Origin: Lucinisca nassula
Taxonomy: Eukaryota; Mollusca; Bivalvia; Lucinida; Lucinidae
Assembly: GCA_963580285.1 (NCBI GenBank)
Contig: OY757026.1
Coordinates: 51,187,143-51,251,142, forward strand
DNA length: 64,000 bases
Reading direction: 5' to 3'
Part shown: positions 22,260 through 35,807 of the stretch, piece by piece
Layout: each line of letters starts with the position of its first letter
How positions within the stretch are numbered: the first letter of the stretch is position 1
Notes under the pieces: generated by a model
What the model saw: the letters and a program-made list of their open reading frames with translations, nothing else
What the model was told of the DNA's origin: nothing
The model's database searches: none
Made by a program: the position numbers and the translations under genes

Positions 22260-25000
22260 GCCCAGAGCTTAGATATTTAGCATGTAGCAAGGGCAAGTGG
22301 TCACCTACATAATTCCTGGCAATCATGCCCCTGGGGTCGAAACGGGTCATGTCCTGGGGCCCCTTAGCTCTTTTAGACTCATAATGGAAAGAAAGCTTCC
22401 AAAAGCTTCCTCTCTGAAAGCACAGGGCCCAGACCTGAGATATTTAGCATGTAGCAAGGGCAAGTGGTCATCTACAAGAATCCTGCCAATCATGTCCCTG
22501 GGATCCAAATGGGCCACGCCCCGGGACCCCTTTGCTCCCATAGACTCACAATGGAAAAAAGCTTCAAAAATCTGTTTCTCGGAAAGCACAGGGCTCAGAG
22601 CTTAGATATTTAGCATATAGCAACGGAAAGTGGTGACCTACATAATTCCTGACAATCATACCCCTGGGTTCCAAATGGGCCGCGCCCCGGGGCCCCTTAT
22701 CTCCTATAGACTCATTATGAAAAAAGATTCCAAAAGCTTATTCTCTGAAACCACAGGGCCCAGAGCTGAGGTATTTGGCATGTAGCAACGGCAAGTGGTC
22801 ACCTACATAAATCCTGCCATTCATGTCCCTGGGTTCCAAATGGGCCTCGTCCAGGGGCCCCTTTGCTCCCATAGACTCATAATGTAAAAAAGCTTCAAAA
22901 ATCTTCATTTTTGAAACCACAGGGCTCAGAGCTTAGATATTTAGCATGTAGCTACGGCAAGTGGTCACCTACATAATTCCTGCCACTCATGAGCCTGGGG
23001 TCTAAACGGGCCACACCCCGGGAACCCTAAGCTCTTATAGACTCCTAAAGGAAAAAAAGCTTCAAAACTTTTCTTCTCTGAAATCACAGGGCCCAGAGCT
23101 TAGATATTTAGCATGGAGCAATGGCAAGTGGTCATCTACATAATTCCTGCAGATCATGCCCCTTTGGGTCCAAATTGGCCACACCCCGCGACACCTTAGC
23201 TCCTATAGACTCATAATGGAAAAAAAAGGTTCAAAAATCTTCTTCTCTGAAAGCACAGGGCCCAGAGCTGAGATATTTAGCATGTAGCAAGGGCAAGTGG
23301 TCACCTACATGAATCCTGCCAATCATGCCCCTGGGGTCCAAATTGGCCACGCCCGGGGCCCCTTAGCTTTTATAGACTCATAATGGGAAAAAAAGGTTCA
23401 AAAATCTTCTTCTCTGAAACCACAGGGCCCAGAGCTTAGATATTTAGCATGTAGCAACGGTAAGTGGTCACCTTCAAAATTCAAGCCAATCATGCCCCTG
23501 GGTTCCAAATGGGCCACGCCCCGGGGCCCCTTCGCCCCCATAGACTCATAATGGAAAAAAGGTTCAAAAATCTTCTTCTCTGAAACCACAGGGCCCAGAG
23601 CTTTGACATTTAGAATGTAGCAATGGCAAGTGGTCACCTACATAATTCCTGCCACTCATGTCCCTGGGGTCCAAATGGGCCACGTCCCGGGGACCCTTAG
23701 CTCCTATAGACTCATAATGGAAAATAGCTTCAAAAATCTTCTTCTCTGAAACCACAGGGCCCAGAGCTTAGATATTTAGCATGTAGCAAGGGCAACGGGT
23801 CACCTACATGAATCCTGCCAATCATGCCCCTGGGGTCCAAATTGGCCACGCCCGGGCCCCTTAGCTCTTATAGACTCATAATGGGAAAAAAGGTTAAAAA
23901 ATCTTCTCTCTGAAACCACAGGGCCCAGAGCTTAGATATTTAGCATTTAGCAACGGTAAGTGGTCACCTTCATAATTCAAGCCAATCATGCCCCTTTGTT
24001 CCAAATGGGCCACGCCCCGGGGCCCCTTCGCCCCAATAGACTCATAATGGAAAAAAGGTTCAACAATCTTCTTCTCTGAAACCACAGGGCCCAGAGCTTT
24101 GATATTTAGAATGTAGCAATGGCAAGTGGTCACCTACATAATTCCTGCCACTCATGTCCCTGGGGTCCAAATGGGCCACGTCCCGGGGCCTCTTTGCTCC
24201 CATTGACTCTTAATGGAAAAAAGCTTCAAAAATCTTCTTCTTTGAAACCACAGGGCCCAGAGCTTAGATATTTAGCATTTCGCAACAACACGTGTTCACC
24301 TACATAATTCCTGCCACTCATGCCCCTGGGGTCCAAACGGGCCACATCCCGTGGCCCCTTAGCTCCTTTTGACTCTTAATGTAAAAAGGGCTTCAACAAT
24401 CTTCTTCTCTGAAAGCACAGAGCCCAGAGCTGAGATATTTAGCATGTAGCAAGGGCAAGTGGTCACCTACATGAATCCTGCCAATCATGCCCCTGGGGTC
24501 CAAATTGGCCACGCCCGGGGCCCCTTAGCTCTTATAGACTCATTAGGGAAAAAAGGTTCAAACATCTTCTACTCTGAAACCACAGGGCCCAGAGCTTAGA
24601 TATTTAGCATGTAGCAACGGTAAGTGGTCACCTTCTTAATTCAAGCCAATCATGCCCCTGGGTTCCAAATGGGCCACTTCGCCCCCATAGACTCATAGTG
24701 GAAAAAAGGTTAAAAAATCTTCTTCTCTGAAACCACAGGGCCCAGAGCTTTGATATTTAGAATGTAGCAATGGCAAGTGGTCTCCTACATAATTCCTGCC
24801 ACTCATGTCCCTGGGGTCCAAATTGGCAACGCCCCGGGGACCCTTAGCTCCTATAGACTCATAATGGAAAATAGCTTCAAAAATCTTCTTCTCTGAAACC
24901 ATAGGGCCCAGAGCTTAGAAATTTAGCCTGTAGCAAGGGCAAGTGTTCACCTACATAATTCCTGGCAATCATGCCCCTGGGGTCGAAACGGGCCATGCCC
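22260..25000. repeat. satellite segment duplicated at about 28100-30840
   Basis: Variant units at 22297, 22738, 23398, 23564, 24119 and 24693 recur at 28137, 28578, 29238, 29404, 29960 and 30534, an offset of 5840-5841 bp. A further partial copy of 24000-25000 lies at 27200-28200 (offset about 3194). Near identity across kilobases indicates recent duplication within the array. Confidence 0.75.
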
Positions 25001-28000
25001 CGGGGCCCCTTAGCTCCTTTAGACTCATAATGAAAAAAAAAGCTTCCAAAAGCTTCCTCTCTGAAAGCACAGGGCCCAGACCTGAGGTATTTGGCATGTA
25101 GCAACGGCAAGTGGTCACCTACATAAATCCTGCAATTCATGCCCCTGGGTTCCAAATGGGCCACGTCCAGGGGCCCCTTTGCTCCCATAGACTCATAATG
25201 TAAAAAAGCTTCAAAAATCTTCATTTTTGAAACCACAGGGCTCAGAGCTTAGCTATTTAGCATGTAGCTACGGCAAGTGGTCACCTACATAATTCCTGCC
25301 ACTCATGCCCCTGGGGTCCAAACGGGCCAAACCCCGGGAACCCTAAGCTCTTATGGACTCCTAATAGAAAAAAGCTTCAAGACTTTTCTTCTCTGAAACC
25401 ACAGGGCCAAGAGCTTAGATATTTAGCATGTAGCAAAGGCAAGTGTTCACCTTCATAATTCCTGCCAATCTTGCCCCTTGGATCCAAATTGGCCACACCC
25501 CGCGTCCCCTTAGCTCCTATAGACTCATAATGGAAAAAAGGTTCAAAAATCTTCTTCTCTGAAAGCACAGGGCCCAGAGCTGAGATATTTAACATGTAGC
25601 AAGGGCAAGTGGTCACCTACATGAATCCTGCCAATCATGCCCCTGGGGTCCAAATTGTCCACGCCCGGGCCCCTTAGCTCTTATAGACTCATAATGGGAA
25701 AAAAGGTTCAAAAATCTTCTTCTCTGAAACCACTGGGCCAAGAGCTTAGATATTTAGCTTTTAGCAACGGTAAGTGGTCACCTTCATAATTCCTGCCACG
25801 CATGCCCCTGGGGTCCAAACGGGCCACATCCCGGGGCCCCTTAGCTCCTTTAGACTCTTAATGTAAAAAGGCTTCAAAAATCTTCTTCTCTGAAAGCACA
25901 ATGCCCAGAGCTGAGATATTTAGCATGTAGCAAGGGCAAGTGGTCACCTACATGAATCCTGCCAATCATGCCCCTGGGGTCCAAATTGGCCACGCCCGGG
26001 GCCCCTTAGCTCTTACAGACTCATAATGGGAAAAAAGGTTCAAAAATCTTCTTATCTGAAACCACAGGGCCCAGAGCTGAGATATTTAGCATGTAGCAAC
26101 GGTAAGTGGTCATCTTCAAAATTCAAGCCAATCATGCCCCTGGGTTCCAAATGGGCCACGCCCCGGGGCCCCTTCGCCCCCATAGACTCATAATGGAAAA
26201 ATGGTTCAAAAATCTTCTTCTCTGAAACCACAGGGCCCAGAGCTTTGATATTTAGAATGTAGCAATGGCAAGTGGTCACCTACATAATTCCTGCCACTCA
26301 TGTCCCTGGGGTCCAAATTGGCAACGTAGTAAGGGCAACTGGTCACCTACATGAATCCTGCCAATCATGCCCCTGGGGTCCAAATTGGCCACGCCCGGGC
26401 CCCTTAGCTCTTATAGACTCATAATGGGAAAAAAGGTTCAAAAATCTTCTCTCTGAAACCACAGGGCCCAGAGCTTAGATATTTAGCATTTAGCAACGGT
26501 AAGTGGTCACCTTTATAATTCAAGCCAATAATGCCCCTGGGTTCCAAATGGGCCACGCCCCGGGGCCCCTTCGCCCCCATAGACTCATAATGGAAAAGGG
26601 TCAACAATCTTCTTCTCTGAAACCACAAAGCCCAGAGCTTTGATATTTAGAATGTAGCAATGGCAAGTGGTCACCTACATAATTCCTGCCACTCATGTCC
26701 CTGGGGTCCAAATGGGCCACGTCCCGGGACCCCTTTGCTCCCATTGACTCTTAATGGAAAAAAGCTTCAAAAATCTTCTTCTTTGAAACCACAGGGCCCA
26801 GAGCGTAGATATTTAGCATTTCGCAACAACACGTGTTCACCTACATAATTCCTGCCACAACTGCCCCTGGGGTCCAAACGGGCAACATCCCGGGGCCCCT
26901 TAGCTCCTTTTGACTCTTAATGTAAAAATGGCTTCAAAAACCTTCTTCTCTGAAAGCACAGAGCCCAGAGCTAGCATGTAGAAAGGGCAACTGGTCACCT
27001 ACATGAATCCTGCCAATCATGCCCCTGGGGTCCAAATTGGCCACGCCCGGGCCCCTTAGCTCTTATAGACTCATAATGGGAAAAAAGGTTCAAACATCTT
27101 CTACTCTGAAACCACAGGGCCCAGAGCTTAGATATTTAGCATTTAGCAACGGTAAGTGGTCACCTTCATAATTCAAGCCAATCATGCCCCTGGGTTCCAA
27201 ATGGGCCACGCCCCGGGGCCCCTTCGCCCCCATAGACTCATAATGGAAAAGGTTCAACAATCTTCTTCTCTGAAACCACAGGGCCCAGAGCTTTGATATT
27301 TAGAATGTAGCAATGGCAAGTGGTCACCTACATAATTCCTGCCACTCATGTCCCTGGGGTCCAAATGGGCCACGTCCCGGGGCCTCTTTGCTCCCATTGA
27401 CTCTTAATGGAAAAAAGCTTCAAAAATCTTCTTCTTTGAAACCACAGGGCCCAGAGCTTAGATATTTAGCATTTCGCAACAACACGTGTTCACCTACATA
27501 ATTCCTGCCACTCATGCCCCTGGGGTCCAAACGGGCCACATCCCGTGGCCCCTTAGCTCCTTTTGACTCTTAATATAAAAAGGGCTTCAACAATCTTCTT
27601 CTCTGAAAGCACAGAGCCCAGAGCTGAGATATTTAGCATGTAGCAAGGGCAAGTGGTCACCTACATGAATCCTGCCAATCATGCCCCTGGGGTCCAAATT
27701 GGCCACGCCCGGGGCCCCTTAGCTCTTATAGACTCATTAGGGAAAAAAGGTTCAAACATCTTCTACTCTGAAACCACAGGGCCTAGAGCTTAGATATTTA
27801 GCATGTAGCAACGGTAAGTGGTCACCTTCTTAATTCAAGCCAATCATGCCCCTGGGTTCCAAATGGGCCACTTCGCCCCCATAGACTCATAGTGGAAAAA
27901 AGGTTAAAAAATCTTCTTCTCTGAAACCACAGGGCCCAGAGCTTTGATATTTAGAATGTAGCAATGGCAAGTGGTCTCCTACATAATTCCTGCCACTCAT

Positions 28001-31000
28001 GTCCCTGGGGTCCAAATTGGCAACGCCCCGGGGACCCTTAGCTCCTATAGACTCATAATGGAAAATAGCTTCAAAAATCTTCTTCTCTGAAACCATAGGG
28101 CCCAGAGCTTAGAAATTTAGCCTGTAGCAAGGGCAAGTGTTCACCTACATAATTCCTGGCAATCATGCCCCTGGGGTCGAAACGGGCCATGCCCCGGGGC
28201 CCCTTAGCTCCTATAGACTCATAATGAAAAAAAAGCTTCCAAAAGCTTCCTCTCTGAAAGCACAGGGCCCAGACCTGAGATATTTAGCATGTAGCAAGGG
28301 CAAGTGGTCACCTACAAGAATCCTGCCAATCATGTCCCTGGGATCCAAATGGGCCACGCCCCGGGACCCCTTTGCTCCCATAGACTCACAATGGAAAAAA
28401 GCTTCAAAAATCTGTTTCTCGGAAAACACAGGGCTCAGAGCTTAGATATTTAGCATGTAGCAACGGAAAGTGGTGACCTACATAATTCCTGACAATCATA
28501 CCCCTGGGTTCCAAATGGGCCGCGCCCCGGGGCCCCTTATCTCCTATAGACTCATTATGAAAAAAGATTCCAAAAGCTTATTCTCTGAAACCACAGGGCC
28601 CAGAGCTGAGGTATTTGGCATGTAGCAACGGCAAGTGGTCACCTACATAAATCCTGCCATTCATGTCCCTGGGTTCCAAATGGGCCTCGTCCAGGGGCCC
28701 CTTTGCTCCCATAGACTCATAATGTAAAAAAGCTTCAAAAATCTTCATTTTTGAAACCACAGGGCTCAGAGCTTAGATATTTAGCATGTAGCTACGGCAA
28801 GTGGTCACCTACATAATTCCTGCCACTCATGCCCCTGGGGTCTAAACGGGCCACACCCCGGGAACCCTAAGCCCTTATAGACTCCTAAAGGAAAAAAAGC
28901 TTCAAAACTTTTCTTCTCTGAAATCACAGGGCCCAGAGCTTAGATATTTAGCATGGAGCAATGGCAAGTGGTCATCTACATAATTCCTGCAGATCATGCC
29001 CCTTTGGGTCCAAATTGGCCACACCCCGCGACCCCTTAGCTCCTATAGACTCATAATGGAAAAAAAAGGTTCAAAAATCTTCTTCTCTGAAAGCACAGGG
29101 CCCAGAGCTGAGATATTTAGCATGTAGCAAGGGCAAGTGGTCACCTACATGAATCCTGCCAATCATGCCCCTGGGGTCCAAATTGGCCACGCCCGGGGCC
29201 CCTTAGCTTTTATAGACTCATAATGGGAAAAAAAGGTTCAAAAATCTTCTTCTCTGAAACCACAGGGCCCAGAGCTTAGATATTTAGCATGTAGCAACGG
29301 TAAGTGGTCACCTTCAAAATTCAAGCCAATCATGCCCCTGGGTTCCAAATGGGCCACGCCCCGGGGCCCCTTCGCCCCCATAGACTCATAATGGAAAAAA
29401 GGTTCAAAAATCTTCTTCTCTGAAACCACAGGGCCCAGAGCTTTGATATTTAGAATGTAGCAATGGCAAGTGGTCACCTACATAATTCCTGCCACTCATG
29501 TCCCTGGGGTCCAAATGGGCCACGTCCCGGGGACCCTTAGCTCCTATAGGCTCATAATGGAAAATAGCTTCAAAAATCTTCTTCTCTGAAACCACAGGGC
29601 CCAGAGCTTAGATATTTAGCATGTAGCAAGGGCAACGGGTCACCTACATGAATCCTGCCAATCATGCCCCTGGGGTCCAAATTGGCCACGCCCGGGCCCC
29701 TTAGCTCTTATAGACTCATAATGGGGAAAAAAGGTTCAAAAATCTTCTCTCTGAAACCACAGGGCCCAGAGCTTAGATATTTAGCATTTAGCAACGGTAA
29801 GTGGTCACCTTCATAATTCAAGCCAATCATGCCCCTTTGTTCCAAATGGGCCACGCCCCGGGGCCCCTTCGCCCCAATAGACTCATAATGGAAAAAAGGT
29901 TCAACAATCTTCTTCTCTGAAACCACAGGGCCCAGAGCTTTGATATTTAGAATGTAGCAATGGCAAGTGGTCACCTACATAATTCCTGCCACTCATGTCC
30001 CTGGGGTCCAAATGGGCCACGTCCCGGGGCCTCTTTGCTCCCATTGACTCTTAATGGAAAAAAGCTTCAAAAATCTTCTTCTTTGAAACCACAGGGCCCA
30101 GAGCTTAGATATTTAGCATTTCGCAACAACACGTGTTCACCTACATAATTCCTGCCACTCATGCCCCTGGGGTCCAAACGGGCCACATCCCGTGGCCCCT
30201 TAGCTCCTTTTGACTCTTAATGTAAAAAGGGCTTCAAACATCTTCTTCTCTGAAAGCACAGAGCCCAGAGCTGAGATATTTAGCATGTAGCAAGGGCAAG
30301 TGGTCACCTACATGAATCCTGCCAATCATGCCCCTGGGGTCCAAATTGGCCACGCCCGGGGCCCCTTAGCTCTTATAGACTCATTAGGGAAAAAAGGTTC
30401 AAACATCTTCTACTCTGAAACCACAGGGCCCAGAGCTTAGATATTTAGCATGTAGCAACGGTAAGTGGTCACCTTCTTAATTCAAGCCAATCATGCCCCT
30501 GGGTTCCAAATGGGCCACTTCGCCCCCATAGACTCATAGTGGAAAAAAGGTTAAAAAATCTTCTTCTCTGAAACCACAGGGCCCAGAGCTTTGATATTTA
30601 GAATGTAGCAATGGCAAGTGGTCTCCTACATAATTCCTGCCACTCATGTCCCTGGGGTCCAAATTGGCAACGCCCCGGGGACCCTTAGCTCCTATAGACT
30701 CATAATGGAAAATAGCTTCAAAAATCTTCTTCTCTGAAACCACAGGGCCCAGAGCTTAGAAATTTAGCCTGTAGCAAGGGCAAGTGTTCACCTACATATA
30801 TCCTGGCAATCATGCCCCTGGGGTCGAAACGGGCCATGCCCCGGGGCCCCTTAGCTCCTTTAGACTCATAATGAAAAAAAAGCTTCCAAAAGCTTCCTCT
30901 CTGAAAGCACAGGGCCCAGACCTGAGGTATTTGGCATGTAGCAACGGCAAGTGGTCACCTACATAAATCCTGCAATTCATGCCCCTGGGTTCCAAATGGG

Positions 31001-34000
31001 CCACGTCCAGGGGCCCCTTTGCTCCCATAGACTCATAATGTAAAAAAGCTTCAAAAATCTTCATTTTTGAAACCACAGGGCTCAGAGCTTAGATATTTAG
31101 CATGTAGCTACGGCAAGTGGTCACCTACATAATTCCTGCCACTCATGCCCCTGGGGTCCAAACGGGCCACACCCCGGGAACCCTAAGCTCTTATAGACTC
31201 CTAATGGAAAAAAGCTTCAAAACTTTTCTTCTCTGAAACCACGGGACCCAGAGCTTAGTTATTTAGCATGGAGCAATGGCAAGTGGTCATCTACATATTT
31301 CCTGCAGATCATGCCCCTTGGGTCCAAATTGGCCACACCCCGCGACCCCTTAGCTCCTATAGACTCATAAGGGAAAAAAAGGTTCAAAAATCTTCTTCTC
31401 TGAAAGCACAGGGCCCAGAGCTGAGATATTTAGCATGTAGCAAGGGCAAGTGGTCACCTACATGAATCCTGCCAATCATGCCCCTGGGGTCTAAATTGGC
31501 CACGCCCGGGGCCCCTTAGCTCTTATAGACTCATAATGGGAAAAAAGGTTCAAAAATCTTCTTCTCTGAAACCACAGGGCCCAGAGCTTAGATATTTAGC
31601 ATGTAGCAACGGTAAGTGGTCACCTTCAAAATTCAAGCCAATCATGCCCCTGGGGTCCAAATGGGCCACGCCCCGGGGCCCCTTCGCCCCCATAGACTCA
31701 TAATGGAAAAAGGTTCAAAAATCTTCTTCTCTGAAACCACAGGGCCCAGAACTTTGATATTTAGAATGTAGCAATGGCAAGTGGTCACCTACATAATTCC
31801 TGCCACTCATGTCCCTGCGGTCCAAATTTGCAACGCCCCGGGGCCCCTTAGCTCCTATAGACTCATAATGGAAAAAAAAGCTTCAAAAATCTTCTTCTCT
31901 GAAACCACAGGGCCCAGAGCTTAGAAATTTAGCCTGTAGCAAGGGCAAGTGTTCACCTACATAATTCCTGGTAATCATGCCCCTGGGGTCGAAACGGGCC
32001 ATTCCCCGGGGCCCCTTAGCTCCTTTAGACTCATAATGAAAAAAAAGCTTCCAAAAGCTTCCTCTCTGAAAGCACAGGGCCCAGACCTGAGATACTTAGC
32101 ATGTAGCAAGGGAAAGTGGTCACCTACAAGAATCCTGCCAATCATGTCCCTGGGATCCAAATGGGTCACGCCCCGGGGCCCCTTTGCTCCCATAGACTCA
32201 CAATGGAAAAAAGCTTCAAAAATCTGTTTCTCTGAAAGCACAGGGCTCAGAGATTAGATATTTAGCATGTAGCAACAGAAAGTGGTGACCTACATAATTC
32301 CTGACAATCATGCCCCTGGGTTCCAAATGGGCCGCGCCCCGGGGCCCCTTATCTCCTATAGACTCATAATGGAAAAATATTCAAAAAGCTTATTCTCTGA
32401 CACCACAGGACCCAGAGCTGAGGTATTTAGCATGTAGCAACGGCAAATGGTCACCTACATAAATCCTGCCATTCATGCCCCTGGGTTCCAAATGGGCCAC
32501 GTCCAGGGGCCCCTTTGCTCCCATAGACTCATAATGGAAAAAAGCTTCAAAAATCATCATTTTTGAAACCACAGGGCCCAGAGCTTAGATATTTAGCATG
32601 TAGCTACGGCAAGTGGTCTCCTACATAATTCTTGCCACTCATGCCCCTGGGGTCCAAACGGGCCACACCCCGGGAACCCTAAGCTCTTATACACTCCTTA
32701 TGGAAAAAAGCTTCAAAACTTTTCTTCTCTGAAACCACAGGGCCCAGAGCTTACATATTTAGCATGGAGCAATGGCAAGTAGTCACCTACATAATTCCTG
32801 CAGATCATGCCCATTGGGTCCAAATTGGCCACACCCCGGGACCCCTTAGCTCCTATAGACTCATAATGGAAAAAAAAAGGTTAAAAAATCTTCTTCTCTG
32901 AAACCACAGGGCCCAGAGCTTAGATATTTAGCATGTAGTAACGGCAACTGGTCACCTACATAATTCCTGCCAATCATGCCCAGAGGCCTCTTCGCCCCCA
33001 TAGACTCATAATGTAAAAAAAGCTTCAAAAATCTTTTACTCTGAAACCACAGGGTCAAGAGCTTAGATATTTAGAATGTAGCAATGGCAAGTGGTCTCCT
33101 ACATAATTCCTGCCAATCATGCCCCTCGGGTCTAAATTGGCCACGCCCCGGGGCCCCTTAGCTCCTATAGACTCATAATGGGAAAAAGCTTAAAAAAAAC
33201 GTCTTCTCTGAAAGCACAGGGCCCAGACCTGAGATACTTAGCATGTAGCAAGGGCAAGTGGTCACCTACATAAATCCTGCCAATCATGCCCCTGGGATCC
33301 AAATGGGCCACGCCCCGGGGCCCCTTTGCTCCCAGAGACTCATTATGGAAAAGAAAGATTAAAAAATCTGTTTCTCTGAAACCACAGGGCTCAGAGCTTA
33401 GATATATAGCATGTAGCAACGGAAAGTGGTGACCTACATATTTCCTGCCAATCATGCCCCTTGGGTCCAAATTGGCCACATCTCGGTACCCCTTAGCTCC
33501 TATAGACTCATAATTGGAAAAAAAGGTTCAAAATGAAACCACAGGGCTCAGAGATTAGATATTTAGCATGTAGCAACGGCAAGTGGTCACCTACATAATT
33601 CTTGCCAATAATGCCCCTGGGTTCAAAATGGGCCACGCCCCGGGGCCCCTTAGCTCCTATAGACTCATAATGGAAAAAGCTTCAAAAAGCTTCTTCTCTG
33701 AAACCACAGGGCCCAGAGCTTAGGTATTTGGCATGTAGCAACGCAAGTGTTCACCTACATAAATCCTGCCAATCATGCCCCTGGGGTCCAAATGGGCCAC
33801 GTCCCGGTGCCCCTTTGCTCCCATAAACTCATAATGGAAAAAGCTTCAAAAATCTTCTTCTCTGAAACCACAGGGCCTAGAGCTTAGATATTTAGCATGT
33901 AGCAACGGTAAGTGGTTACCTACGTAATTCCTGCCACTCATGCCCCTGGGATCCAAACAGGCCACACCCCGGGGCCCCTTAGCTCCTATAGACTCCTAAT

Positions 34001-35178
34001 GGAAAAAAGCTTCAAAAATCTTCTTTTCTTAAACCACAGGGTCCAGAGCTTAGATATTTAGCGTGGAGCAATGGCAAGTGGTCACCTACATAATTCCTGC
34101 CAATCATGTCCCTTGCGTCCAAATTGGCCACGTCCCGGGACCCCTTAGCTCCTATAGACTCATAATGGAAAAAAGGTTCAAAAATCTTCTTCTCTGAAAC
34201 CACAGGCCCCAGAGCTTAGATGTTTAGCATGTAGCAACGGCAAGTGGTCACCTTCATAATTCCAACCAATCATCCCCCTGGGTTCCAAATGGGCCACGCC
34301 CCAGAGCCCCTTCGCCCCATAGACTCATAATGGAAAAACGCTTCCAAAAGTTTCTTCTATGAAACCACGGGGCCCAGACATTAAATATTTAGAATGTAGC
34401 AATGGCAAGTGGTCACCTACATAATTCCTGCCAATTATGTCCCTGGGGTCCAAATTGGCCACGCCCCGGGGCCCCTCAGCTCCTATAGACTCATAATGGA
34501 AAAAAGCATCAAAAATCTTCTTCTCTGAAGCCACAGGGCCCAGAGCTTAAATATTTAGCATGTACCAGGGGCAAGTAGTCACCTACATAATTCCTGCCAA
34601 TCATGCCCCTGGGTTCCAAATGGGCCATGCCCCGGCGCCCCTTCGCTCCCATAGACTTTGAATTGGAAAAAGCTTCAAAAATCTTCTTCTCTGAAACCAC
34701 AGGGCCCAGAGCATAGATATTTAGCATGTAGCAACGGCAAGTGGTTACCTACATAATTCCTGCCAATCATGCCCCTGGGTTCCAAATTGGCCATTCCCCG
34801 GGGCCCCTTCGCTCCCATAGATTCATAATGGAAAAAGCTTCAAAAATCTTCTTCTCTTTAACCACAGGGCCTAGAGCTTATATATTTAGCATGTAGTAAC
34901 GGCAACTGGTCACCTACATAATTCCTGCCAATCATGCCCCTGGGTTCTCAATGGGCCACGCCCCGGGGCCCCTTCGCTCCCATAGACTTATAATGGAAAA
35001 AAGCTTTCAAAATTGCTCAACCCGTTGTGCTTGGATGAACAAGATGGCTAAAATTATAAAAACCTCCTTGTGTTAACCAAAGTTGCTCAAACCCTCTGGT
35101 CTACCATATATTATCTTCAATTCCATTTGTACAATATGGATCAGGTGAGCGATCCAGGGCCATCATGGCCCTCTTGTT

Positions 35179-35807
35179 TCAATGATGTTTGCGTTCGTTT
35201 GTATTGCATTGTTGATACATTTGTCTCTGTACTTTTGGTTGCTAGTAAAATGTGTGTTTAATCAATAATTATGGATTTTCCTGTGTAACATGTTTACTGT
35301 ATTAAATCATTATAGGATCTGTCGCCTTCATGGGAAATTATATTTTACCTTTATGGAAAATGAATATGCCTAACAAATGTTCCGGCATTTATACAAAACA
35401 GGTAACTTCGGATTTCTCATTGCTTTCCAGTTCCTTAAACCCCTTTGATAAACGGGTGTATTCTGAAATGAAACAATTTGTGCTTTAGATCCTTGAGAAG
35501 ACTGGTTCCATAAAATGAAGATCTCGGTTGATTAAGCTGACAAATGCATTATTGAAATTATAAAAAGTTATAAATCATTTATTCTCATCCCTTGATGTGT
35601 GTCCATTCTCTTAAACAAACGTTTGGTCTTATTGGTTGTTTCTTGTATGGGATATCTAATTTAACTGAATTTTTGTTCAGCTTAATGTTATGAAAAGTAT
35701 AGTTACCTACTAAAACCGTAGTCGAAAATCGTCTGTACAAAGTATGAATACAGCAGTTTTTGATGAGCTGCTTTCGCTGTTTAAATAGAAGAAAGGCAAC
35801 GACCAGG
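35179..35807. other. intronic, no feature recognised
   Basis: AT-rich sequence between the end of H5 and the Penelope-like copy. Only short chance frames; no splice-bounded Cys-rich exon seen. Confidence 0.4.

Larger units (their letters stand above)
14296..34998. repeat. satellite array, ~166-bp unit, roughly 125 copies
   Basis: Each unit carries ACTCATAATGGAAAAAAGC, TTCAAAAATCTTCTTCTC, AAACCACAGGGCCCAGAGC, GATATTTAGCATGTAGCAA, GTGGTCACCTACATAATTCC, AATCATGCCCCTGGGGTCC and CCCCGGGGCCCCTTAGC. Successive ACTCATAATGG marks near the left end are 166-167 bp apart. Reading frames of 60-119 codons occur on both strands. They shift frame every unit because the period is not a multiple of three, so I regard them as non-coding. 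Larger internal duplications are listed separately. Confidence 0.95.
14052..35178 (+). mobile_element. giant HINE/Helentron-like element H5 whose interior is a ~20.7-kb satellite
   Basis: The left end is TTTTTAGCTAATCTGTCACG followed by GAGGTGAGC and GTCGTCCGTCGTG, like the starts of H1, H4 and H6. The right end is ATCAGGTGAGCGATCC, a hairpin (GGGCCAT/ATGGCCC at 35157-35171) and CTCTTGTTT ending at 35178. Everything between is the ~166-bp tandem array plus short unique shoulders (14100-14295 and 34995-35140). I infer one element because each end is a recognised terminus, in matching orientation, and nothing else separates them. The alternative is that the array spread from a smaller element into its flanks. 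It lies in the intron between exons A and B of the LDLa gene. Confidence 0.6.

Noticed and set aside
14384..34727. Dozens of 60-119-codon frames in the satellite with recurring peptides (HYES.GAKGPRG, HLPLLHAKYLSSGPCGFRE)
   Set aside because: They are translations of the same ~166-bp unit on both strands. The period is not a multiple of three, no start context or continuity exists, and the array is explained as an element interior.
14296..34998. CRISPR array
   Set aside because: Units are ~166 bp contiguous repeats without unique spacers, in a eukaryotic setting with introns.
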